DNA from: Firmicutes bacterium UBA911 | Lineage (GTDB): Bacteria > Bacillota > Desulfotomaculia > Desulfotomaculales > Desulforudaceae | NCBI GenBank assembly: GCA_002294005.1 | Contig: DBEH01000037.1 | Location: 1-18,349, forward strand | Length of the DNA: 18,349 bases | Direction: 5' to 3' | In this document: piece by piece, positions 1 to 6,110 of the stretch | Layout: every line of letters begins with the position of its first letter | Position numbering within the stretch: the stretch's first letter is position 1 | The notes under the pieces: generated by a model | The model's input: the letters and a program-made list of their open reading frames with translations, nothing else | The model's database searches: none | What the model was told of the DNA's origin: nothing | Made by a program: the position numbers and the translations under genes

Positions 1-73
1 CCATCATAATGGACACTACTCGGCACGACCCGTAATCTTGTTTCATGTTCTGGATAAGGATCTAATAGTTTTC

Positions 74-101
74 ATTCTGAATTCTGGATTCTGCATTCTG
101 G
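74..101 (+). repeat. Four tandem ATTCTGN heptamers
   Basis: Four consecutive 7-base units read ATTCTGA, ATTCTGG, ATTCTGC and ATTCTGG. They lie just upstream of the ribosome site of the first gene. A diverged copy lies on the opposite strand at 14227-14261, and over 28 bases the two differ at only two positions. This is a short dispersed tandem repeat of unknown function. The rest of 1-122 holds nothing else I can name. Confidence 0.8.
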
Positions 102-122
102 CTCTTTAGGAGGTCTTACCAA

Positions 123-803
123 ATGGCCCCGCACAACATCTGGCTTGAGTGCGCCCTGTGGGTGCCGCTGGGCAAACCGGCCGCCTGCCGGTTTCAGTAC
201 GGGCACCACATGGAGGTGCAGGGCAAGGCGCGGCCCGACCGCGCCCGCCTGTGGGCCGCCCCGCCGGGTGGGGAACCGGTGGAGCTGGCCCTGGTTGAGG
301 ACGGCGATACCTTGTCGGCGGAATTCACCCCCGCGGTGCGCGGGGTTTATGCTCTCCTCGCGGAGTATGACCCGGGGGTGTGGTCGGTAACCGTGGACGG
401 CCGTTACCTTTCGGGACCGGCTGAAGGCCAGGCCGGGGAAGAAGTGGTCCGGACCATCCGCTACGGCCATTTTGCCAAGCGGCTGGTGTTTGTCGAGCAG
501 GACACGCCGTGGCCCGGATCGTTAGGGCGGGAAATGGAAATCGTGCCCCTGCCACCCGCGGGAACGGAACAGGAAATTTTAGTCCAGCGCCGGGGCCAGC
601 CCCTCAGCGGGGCCAAGGTCCACGCGATCGGCCGCGGGCGGCTCGGGGGGCGTTACGGAATAACGGGTCCGGACGGCAAGTTGGAGTTCGGGCTCCCGGC
701 CGGGGAGTGGCTTTTGTTCGCCCGGCACGAATCGCCGGGCACGGACGCGGACGGTGCCGACCTGCGCGTGACGGGCGTGGTTCTCGCCCTTACCCGGTCC
801 TGA
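123..803 (+). CDS. DUF4198-like protein, no signal peptide
   Basis: A 226-residue protein with an AGGAGGT ribosome site at 108-114, 8 bases before the ATG. The N-terminus (HNIWLE, then a turn-rich stretch to about residue 35) resembles the DUF4198 / NikM-like family, whose mature domains typically begin with a His-Asp/Asn-x-Trp-Leu motif. Residues about 150-205 (QPLSGAKV, then GPDGKLEFGLPAGEWLL) look like the C-terminal beta-sandwich repeat of that family. Family members are usually exported and some are nickel-uptake components; here there is no signal peptide or membrane segment, so the protein is predicted cytoplasmic. If Met1 is removed the N-terminus is Ala-Pro-His, an ATCUN-type Cu/Ni-binding pattern. 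The stop lies 42 bases before selA, so the two may be cotranscribed. Family assignment is by eye; the function is unknown. Confidence 0.6.
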   Translation: MAPHNIWLECALWVPLGKPAACRFQYGHHMEVQGKARPDRARLWAAPPGGEPVELALVEDGDTLSAEFTPAVRGVYALLAEYDPGVWSVTVDGRYLSGPAEGQAGEEVVRTIRYGHFAKRLVFVEQDTPWPGSLGREMEIVPLPPAGTEQEILVQRRGQPLSGAKVHAIGRGRLGGRYGITGPDGKLEFGLPAGEWLLFARHESPGTDADGADLRVTGVVLALTRS

Positions 804-845
804 GGGAGGACGGCTTAGAGACAAAAGGCGGGAGGTGCGGCGGTT

Positions 846-2267
846 TTGGGGTTTGACAATGGAGATGTAATGCGCAGGCTCCCTGCCGTGGATGAGCTTT
901 TGCGGGAGCCGGAGGTGGATGGGCTCCTTGCGGAGCACCCCCGCGCGCTCGTGGTGGCCGCGGTCCGCGAGGTGCTCCAGCACTGGCGGGAGACAGCGCG
1001 TGCCGAGCCCGGGCGGGTGCCCGGGAGCCGGGAGGAGTTGGCGGCCGCAACCGCCCGGGACGTGGCGGCGACCGTCCGCGCCAAGGCGCGTCCGGCCCTG
1101 CGGCGGGTGGTCAACGCGACCGGGGTGGTATTGCACACCAACCTTGGACGGGCGGTCTTGCCCGACAGCGCCTTGCGGGCGGTGCACGAGGCGGCCGCCC
1201 ACTATTCCAACCTGGAATTCAACCTGGACACCGGCCGGCGGGGTTCCCGCTACGCGCTGGTGGAGGACCTGCTCAAGCTTCTGACCGGGACTGAATCGTG
1301 CCTGGTGGTGAACAACAACGCCGCAGCCGTCCTGCTCGCCCTGGGCACCCTGGCGGCGGACCGCGAGGTGATCGTTTCCCGGGGCCAATTGGTGGAGATT
1401 GGCGGCTCCTTCCGCATCCCCGAGGTGATGAAACAAAGCGGTGCCCGGCTGGTGGAAGTCGGGGCCACCAATAAGACACACCTGCGCGACTACCGGGACG
1501 CGATCACGTCCGAGACCGCGCTTCTTTTGCACGTGCACGCGTCCAATTACCGGATCGTCGGCTTCACCCACGAGGTCGGCCTCGCGGAATTGGTGGCCCT
1601 GGGCCGGGAATACGGTCTGCCGGTGATGTCCGACTTGGGAAGTGGTTTTCTGGTCGACTTGAGCCGGTTCGGCTATCCCTACGAGCCCACGGTGCAGGAG
1701 ACCGCGGGGACCGGAGTGGACGTCGTGACCTTCAGCGGGGATAAGCTTCTGGGTGGGCCGCAGGCCGGGATCATCGCGGGCCGTCGCGAGGCGGTGGACC
1801 GGATGAAGAAAAACCCGCTCACCCGCGCGGTGCGGGTGGACAAGATGACTCTCGCGGCCTTGGAGGCGACGCTCCGGGAGTACCTGGACCCCGAGGCGGC
1901 CCTGGAAAGGATCCCGACGCTGAAGATGCTCGCCGCCGGGGCCGGGGTGCTGGCGGAAAAGGCCGGGCGCCTGGCCGCGCTGCTGGGTCCGGCCCTCGCG
2001 GGCCGGGCCGAAGTCGGGGTGGAGGAGGACTTCTCCCAGGTGGGCGGGGGCGCCCTGCCCACCGCTCAGCCGAAGACCGTCCTGGTGACGGTGCGGCCTG
2101 AAGCCCTGTCATTGACCGAGCTCGCGGCCCGGCTGCGCGCGGCGGACCCGGCGGTGGTGGGCCGGGTGCGGGAGGATCGGTTCTGCCTTGACCCGCGGAC
2201 CATCGCCGAAGACGAATTCGCCCTGCTCACGGCGGCATTGGACCGGGCGCTGGGGGTGACGGAATGA
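846..2267 (+). CDS. selA: L-seryl-tRNA(Sec) selenium transferase SelA
   Basis: SelA is a PLP enzyme that converts Ser-tRNA(Sec) to Sec-tRNA(Sec) with selenophosphate in the cytoplasm. The 473-residue product is full length (E. coli SelA is about 463). The N-terminus has the family signature RRLPAVDELL. The PLP-binding Lys is in VTFSGDKLLGGPQAG at residue 300. NATGVVLHTNLGRA (about 90-103) and VVNNNAAAVLLAL (about 154-166) are typical fold-type I segments of SelA. The start chosen is TTG at 846, because GGGAGGTG at 830-837 sits 8 bases upstream; an ATG at 870 with a weaker GGAG would give a protein 8 residues shorter. The stop overlaps the selB start by 4 bases, indicating translational coupling. 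Confidence 0.95.
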   Translation: MGFDNGDVMRRLPAVDELLREPEVDGLLAEHPRALVVAAVREVLQHWRETARAEPGRVPGSREELAAATARDVAATVRAKARPALRRVVNATGVVLHTNLGRAVLPDSALRAVHEAAAHYSNLEFNLDTGRRGSRYALVEDLLKLLTGTESCLVVNNNAAAVLLALGTLAADREVIVSRGQLVEIGGSFRIPEVMKQSGARLVEVGATNKTHLRDYRDAITSETALLLHVHASNYRIVGFTHEVGLAELVALGREYGLPVMSDLGSGFLVDLSRFGYPYEPTVQETAGTGVDVVTFSGDKLLGGPQAGIIAGRREAVDRMKKNPLTRAVRVDKMTLAALEATLREYLDPEAALERIPTLKMLAAGAGVLAEKAGRLAALLGPALAGRAEVGVEEDFSQVGGGALPTAQPKTVLVTVRPEALSLTELAARLRAADPAVVGRVREDRFCLDPRTIAEDEFALLTAALDRALGVTE

Positions 2268-4171
2268 AGTACCTGGTCATCGGGACGGCGGGTCACGTCG
2301 ACCACGGGAAAACCCGGCTCATCAAGGCGCTCACCGGCATCGACACCGACCGCCTCCGGGAGGAAAAGGAGCGCGGGATCTCCATTGAACTGGGGTTCGC
2401 CTATATGGACCTCCCGGACGGAAGGCGGGCCGGCATTGTGGACGTCCCTGGACACGAGCGTTTTGTGAAACACATGCTGGCGGGGATCGGTGGCATCGAC
2501 CTGGTACTGCTGGTGATCGCCGCTGACGAGGGGGTTATGCCCCAGACCCGTGAGCACATGGACATTATTCAACTTTTGGATATCGAGCGCGGCATCGTGG
2601 TGCTGAACAAGGTGGACCTGGTGGATCCGGACTGGCTGGAACTGGTGGAGGAAGACGTGCGCGCTTTTCTGGACGGCACCGTGCTGGAGGACGCGCCGGT
2701 AATACGGGTGTCGGCGCTGACCGGGGAGGGGCTGCCCGCTCTCCGGGAGGCAATCGTCGCGCAAACGGCCGGGTTGCGGGACCGGACCGGAGCGGGCCAG
2801 ACGCGCCTGCCGATCGACCGGGTCTTTTCGGTCGTCGGTTTCGGCACGGTGGTGACGGGCACCTTGGCGTCCGGCGCGCTGAAGATCGGGGACCCGGTCG
2901 AAGTATTGCCGCAGCGCCTGGTTTCGCGGGTGCGTTCGCTCCAGGTGCATAACCAGAAGGTGCAGAAGGCCGGCTCCGGGCAACGGGTGGCGGTGAACCT
3001 GGTCGGCCTGGAGACTCAGGAGATCAACCGGGGGGACGTTCTGGCCGCGGCCGGCCTTTTCAAACCGACCCGGCGGGTGGACGTGCGGCTGTTTTTGCTG
3101 GGAGCAGCGCCCCGGCCGCTCAAGAACAGGGCCCGGGTGCGTTTCCACCTGGGCGCGGCCGAAATCATGGGCCGCGTGTTGCTCTTGGACCGGGATGAAT
3201 TGGCGCCGGGGGAGGAGAGCTACGCGCAGGTCATCCTGGAAGCGGAATCTGTCGCCGACCGGGGAGACCGGTTCGTGATCCGCTCCTACTCTCCGATGCG
3301 CACCACCGGCGGCGGGCGGGTGATCGACGCCAATCCGCCGCGGCACAAACGGAACCAGCCGGCCGTGCTGGAGCGGTTGGCCACTCTCGAAAAAGGGAAT
3401 CCGGGCGAGTTGATCAGCCAGTTTTTGCAGGGTGGTCCCGCGCCCCTCACCGAGAGCGAAGTGGCCCAGGGCACGGGACTTGAGCCGGAGACGGCCGGGG
3501 CCGTATGCCGGGAACTGGAGGCGGGGGCAGTCTTGCGCCGGCTGCCGGGCGCCGGGTTTTTGGCCCACACGGAGGACTACCGGCGTTGGGAGCGGGCCGT
3601 GATCGGGATACTCAAGGACTACCACGGGCGCTACCCGCTGCGGGAGGGCCACCCGCGGGAGGAACTCCGTTCCCGGGCGTTCTCCGGGTTCAGCACGGCC
3701 AGGTTCCAGGACTTCCTGACGGCCCTGGAAGCCGACGGCGTGGTGACCCTCTACCCGCAGAGCATCGCCTTCCGGGAGTTTGCCGAGCGGGAACTGCCGG
3801 AGAAAGCCAGGAAAACGCTGACGGAGCTGGAAGGCCTGTTCCGCGCCGGCGGGATGCAGCCGCCGGCCACGGCTCAGGCTTTGGAGAAACTCACGCTCCC
3901 GGATCCGGAAGGTCAGGAGTGCTTGCATCACCTGATCCGGGGCGGAACGCTGGTCAAGATCGACAATGAGTGGTGTTTTCACGCCGAGGCGGTGGAGGAG
4001 GCCAGAAAGCGGATCGCGAACTACCTGGCGGACCACGAGGGCCTCTCGGTGGGGGAGGCGCGAAACCTTTTGGGGACATCGCGCCGGTACACCCTGCCGC
4101 TCCTGGAGCACTTTGACCGGACCCGGTACACGAAGCGGGTGGGGGACTTGCGCGTTTTGGTGAAGAAATGA
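2264..4171 (+). CDS. selB: Selenocysteine-specific elongation factor SelB
   Basis: SelB is a GTPase that brings Sec-tRNA(Sec) to the ribosome at UGA codons next to a SECIS hairpin. The 635 residues match the bacterial SelB length. The G domain shows G1 GHVDHGKT (10-17), a G2 region RGISIELGF, G3 DVPGHE (60-65), G4 NKVD (115-118) and SALTGEG near residue 150. Two beta-barrel domains follow (about 180-350; FSVVGFGTVVTGTLASG is the start of domain 2). The remaining C-terminal 270 or so residues fit the winged-helix repeats that bind the SECIS RNA. The ATG lies inside the end of selA (ATGA overlap), so the two genes are one operon. No tRNA-Sec or selD was found in the window; they must be elsewhere if the system works. 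Confidence 0.95.
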   Translation: MKYLVIGTAGHVDHGKTRLIKALTGIDTDRLREEKERGISIELGFAYMDLPDGRRAGIVDVPGHERFVKHMLAGIGGIDLVLLVIAADEGVMPQTREHMDIIQLLDIERGIVVLNKVDLVDPDWLELVEEDVRAFLDGTVLEDAPVIRVSALTGEGLPALREAIVAQTAGLRDRTGAGQTRLPIDRVFSVVGFGTVVTGTLASGALKIGDPVEVLPQRLVSRVRSLQVHNQKVQKAGSGQRVAVNLVGLETQEINRGDVLAAAGLFKPTRRVDVRLFLLGAAPRPLKNRARVRFHLGAAEIMGRVLLLDRDELAPGEESYAQVILEAESVADRGDRFVIRSYSPMRTTGGGRVIDANPPRHKRNQPAVLERLATLEKGNPGELISQFLQGGPAPLTESEVAQGTGLEPETAGAVCRELEAGAVLRRLPGAGFLAHTEDYRRWERAVIGILKDYHGRYPLREGHPREELRSRAFSGFSTARFQDFLTALEADGVVTLYPQSIAFREFAERELPEKARKTLTELEGLFRAGGMQPPATAQALEKLTLPDPEGQECLHHLIRGGTLVKIDNEWCFHAEAVEEARKRIANYLADHEGLSVGEARNLLGTSRRYTLPLLEHFDRTRYTKRVGDLRVLVKK

Positions 4172-4230
4172 GCGGGGCCGGCGCCGATGCGCGCCTTGCG
4201 GCAACATGAACCGGGAGGTTTTGGTCGTCA

Positions 4231-4629
4231 ATGAACGCCGGGCTGATCAGGCGGGTTGAGGTAGTCGCCGGCACGGGGCGGCACGTGGTGCAGGCCACGG
4301 CTACCGTCACCCCGGACGGGGTGATCGTGGCGCTTTTGGGCGGTGAACGCCCGCACGTCGGGGCGGTGGCCCTTGGCCTGCCGCGCCCGAGCCTGAAGGA
4401 TCCGGCAAGGGTGAGCAGCAGCGTGGCCGTCCTGCCGGTATTGGGGCACAAGGACGACGAGGTGGCCCGGCCGGCCGCCGCCCGGGCGGCCCGGGAACTG
4501 AACCGGACCGTGGTGGTCGTCGCCGGGCTGCACGTCGACCGGGCGGGCCAAGACGATATCGAACTGCTGGTTGAAAACGCCGGGCAGGCCCTGACCAGGC
4601 TCATCGAATTGGTAGGACAACCTCCATAG
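4231..4629 (+). CDS. LpdD-like small protein (putative prenyl-flavin chaperone family)
   Basis: A 132-residue soluble protein preceded by GGAGGTT at 4214-4220, 10 bases before the ATG. The pattern GGERPHVGAVALGLPRPSL followed by VLGHKDDEVARP and a hydrophobic strand VVVVAGLHVD resembles my recollection of the LpdD-like prenylated-flavin chaperone domain found next to UbiD-type decarboxylases. No UbiD or UbiX gene is in this window, so the usual context is missing. It starts 59 bases after selB on the same strand and may be the last gene of that transcript. No signal peptide or membrane segment is visible. The coding call is firm; the family call is moderate. Confidence 0.6.
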   Translation: MNAGLIRRVEVVAGTGRHVVQATATVTPDGVIVALLGGERPHVGAVALGLPRPSLKDPARVSSSVAVLPVLGHKDDEVARPAAARAARELNRTVVVVAGLHVDRAGQDDIELLVENAGQALTRLIELVGQPP

Positions 4630-4686
4630 GCAGCGCCCTCTAAGACTTTCCAATATTTACGGTCTGGAAAACGGAAGAAAACAAGG

Positions 4687-4692
4687 TATAAT
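4687..4692 (+). promoter_or_regulatory. Candidate -10 box for the SleB-like gene
   Basis: A perfect TATAAT, about 165 bases before the start of the LysM-SleB gene. The -35 region is poor: TCTGGA at 4663-4668, spacer 18, is the best I see. Transcription would begin near 4699 and give a leader of about 155 bases. Confidence 0.45.
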
Positions 4693-4739
4693 GGCGTAAA
4701 ACAGCCGTATCACTGGTTAAACAGGCTAGGACGGGAAGG

Positions 4740-4822
4740 CTTGGGTTCCGGCAGGCAAGAACGGGAGGTGATGGAAACCAAGACCGGCAGGCCCAAGGCG
4801 GTACCGGCTTTATCGGCCTTTT
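4740..4822 (+). promoter_or_regulatory. Structured leader upstream of the SleB-like gene
   Basis: Two pairings are visible. 4740-4749 (CTTGGGTTCC) pairs with 4773-4782 (GGAAACCAAG) at 9 of 10 positions. 4795-4799 (AAGGC) pairs with 4816-4820 (GCCTT), which runs into TTTT at 4819-4822, resembling a weak intrinsic terminator. The leader also holds imperfect direct repeats of the type CAGGCnAGnACGGGA at 4722 and 4752. This suggests attenuation or a cis-acting RNA. I could not match it to the c-di-AMP (ydaO) or c-di-GMP riboswitch consensus that I know. Confidence 0.35.
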
Positions 4823-4855
4823 ACGACCGGAGGCGGCTGGCATCCTGAGGATGTA

Positions 4856-5629
4856 ATGATGCAAAAACGCCTGATTCTTGCGGCTCTGTGCACCTTTATT
4901 ATGGTCCTGTTTTCCGCCGGCACCGCTTTTGCGGCCACGCACACGGTCCAGGCGGGTGAGTCCTTGTTCAAAATCGCCCAGCGTTACGGCGTGTCCACGG
5001 CGGACTTGATCGCCGCGAACGGTCTCGGCAACCGGACCGAGATCCGCCCGGGACAGACCCTGGCCATACCGGGCCGGAACACCTACACCGTGCGTCCCGG
5101 AGACTCCCTGTTCAAGATTGCCCGGCGCAACGGAACCGACTACCGCGCACTAATGCGCCTGAACGGACTCACCAAAGCCGAAATCCATCCCGGACAGGTC
5201 TTAAGGGTTCCGGCGGCCGGGGGAGCCCAAGCAGGCGCGGCCCCCAGCCGCTGGTCGGTATCGGCCCGGGACTTTGACCTGTTGGCCCGGCTGATCACTT
5301 CCGAGGCGGATTGCCAGCCTTTCCTAGTCAAGGTTGCCGTCGGGGCCGTGGTGCTGAACCGAGTCAAATCCCATCTTTTCCCCAATACCATCGCCAGCGT
5401 GATCTATGACCGCTCGTACGGCAAGTACCAGTTCGAGCCGGTCTTGAACGGCTTCATCAACCGGCCGGCCACCCCCGAATCGGTGCGGGCGGCCCAGGCG
5501 GCGCTGAACGGGGAGGGCCCCTCCTGGGGGTCGCTCTTCTTCTTCGAACCCTGGGTGACCAACCGCTTCCTGCACACCCTGCCGATGGCCCGCGACCTCG
5601 GTGCGTTCCGTTTCGCCTACGCCCGCTAG
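4856..5629 (+). CDS. Secreted LysM-SleB-type cell-wall hydrolase
   Basis: A 257-residue exported peptidoglycan hydrolase. Residues 1-26 are a signal peptide (Lys-Arg, hydrophobic core, cleavage near AFA-AT). Two LysM peptidoglycan-binding domains follow at about 29-72 (HTVQAGESLFKIAQRYG to PGQTLAIP) and 76-119 (YTVRPGDSLFKIARRNG to PGQVLRVP). The C-terminal domain from about 140 is Hydrolase_2 / SleB-like: DLLARLITSEA carries the probable catalytic Glu, then VGAVVLNRV, YDRSYGKYQFEPV and the terminal FFFEPW block. Family members are germination-specific or spore-cortex lytic enzymes, or general cell-wall hydrolases; which one cannot be told here. Two adjacent ATG codons (4856 and 4859) follow TGAGGA at 4846-4851; the second has the better spacing. 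It is a single-gene unit with its own promoter and terminator. Confidence 0.9.
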   Translation: MMQKRLILAALCTFIMVLFSAGTAFAATHTVQAGESLFKIAQRYGVSTADLIAANGLGNRTEIRPGQTLAIPGRNTYTVRPGDSLFKIARRNGTDYRALMRLNGLTKAEIHPGQVLRVPAAGGAQAGAAPSRWSVSARDFDLLARLITSEADCQPFLVKVAVGAVVLNRVKSHLFPNTIASVIYDRSYGKYQFEPVLNGFINRPATPESVRAAQAALNGEGPSWGSLFFFEPWVTNRFLHTLPMARDLGAFRFAYAR

Positions 5630-5670
5630 ACAGCCAGTTAAAACCCGGGTTTGCCGGACCCTTTGGGGCG

Positions 5671-5696
5671 CCGGACCCTTGGGGGTCCGGTTTTTT
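5671..5696 (+). terminator. Intrinsic terminator after the SleB-like gene
   Basis: A perfect 8-base stem CCGGACCC / GGGTCCGG with a 4-base loop is followed by six T residues. It lies 41 bases after the stop codon. Confidence 0.9.
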
Positions 5697-5748
5697 CTGT
5701 CCGGGCAAGGTTTTTAACGGGCCGGAGAAAACATGAGCCAGAGCACCT

Positions 5749-5781
5749 AACCCGGTTTAACTGCCGTACAACCCGGCTTAA
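5749..5781 (+). promoter_or_regulatory. Paired AACCCGGYTTAA repeats (possible operator)
   Basis: AACCCGGTTTAA at 5749-5760 recurs as AACCCGGCTTAA at 5770-5781, start to start 21 bases, or two helical turns. Each half is itself nearly palindromic. A related AAACCCGGGTTT sits at 5641-5652. The spacing fits a dimeric regulator on one DNA face, but it lies about 170 bases upstream of the ech promoter, so its target is unclear. Confidence 0.3.
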
Positions 5782-5859
5782 TAAGCAATTCACAGTCCAA
5801 ACGGTGTACGGGAAAAGCTTCTCCTTATATGCTGGGTGACATCCTCTAACGAAGGAGTG

Positions 5860-5935
5860 GTTGGCCAACGGGTGCTTTCTAGATACTGGCAGGTCGTTTC
5901 TGACCGACGCCAATACCGGTGAGCAAGATTTTTTT
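5860..5935 (+). other. Palindrome, hairpin and T-tract in the intergenic region
   Basis: GTTGGCCAAC at 5860-5869 is a perfect palindrome. TGGC-A-GGTC at 5887-5895 can fold onto GACC-GAC-GCCA at 5902-5912, and a run of seven T follows at 5929-5935. This could be the end of a small transcript or of a leader. The whole intergenic stretch 5630-6110 holds the terminator, the repeats at 5749-5781, this element, the ech promoter and its leader, but no coding region I trust. Confidence 0.3.
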
Positions 5936-5948
5936 ATCAGGAAAACGC

Positions 5949-5977
5949 TTGACTTGATTGGGGCAAAAAGATAGAAT
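5949..5977 (+). promoter_or_regulatory. Housekeeping-type promoter for the ech operon
   Basis: TTGACT at 5949-5954 and TAGAAT at 5972-5977 are separated by exactly 17 bases, five of six matches to each sigma-A consensus hexamer. Transcription should start near 5984, giving a leader of about 127 bases before echA. Confidence 0.75.
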
Positions 5978-5983
5978 GTTCTC

Positions 5984-6110
5984 ACTATGGGAAAACGGCC
6001 ATAAACATAACAGCTTACAAGCTTAATCCCAGCAAGAAAGGCGCCAGATTTTTTATTTTTTAGTTAACTTATTGATTATTATGAAAAGTTTGACGGGGGG
6101 CAATAGCTAA
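5984..6110 (+). promoter_or_regulatory. AT-rich 5' leader of the ech operon
   Basis: The leader is much richer in A and T than the flanking genes. It contains small inverted repeats (GCTT-ACA-AGC near 6013, GGCGCC at 6040-6045) followed by a long T-rich tract at 6049-6060. A G-run at 6095-6100 acts as the ribosome site, 10 bases before the ATG. GGCGCC plus the T-tract might form a weak attenuator. No riboswitch class was recognised. Confidence 0.3.

Noticed and set aside
859..870. Tiny leader ORF ATG-GAG-ATG-TAA overlapping the ATG at 870 before selA
   Set aside because: It encodes three residues, and the TTG at 846 with its strong ribosome site gives a better start for selA. Chance is the simplest explanation.
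2066..4231. Long open frame of 721 codons on the minus strand opposite selB
   Set aside because: It is a shadow of selB caused by high GC content. It has no recognisable domains and is rich in Arg, Pro, Gln and His as such shadows are.
4699..4855. A tRNA-Sec (selC) gene near selB
   Set aside because: No acceptor stem of eight pairs, no T-loop GTTCGA-type sequence and no anticodon TCA in a suitable arm were found.
4640..4942. Minus-strand open frame of 100 codons with an internal peptide repeat (PVLAC)
   Set aside because: The peptide repeat follows from the direct repeats in the leader of the SleB-like gene. No ribosome site or homology supports translation.
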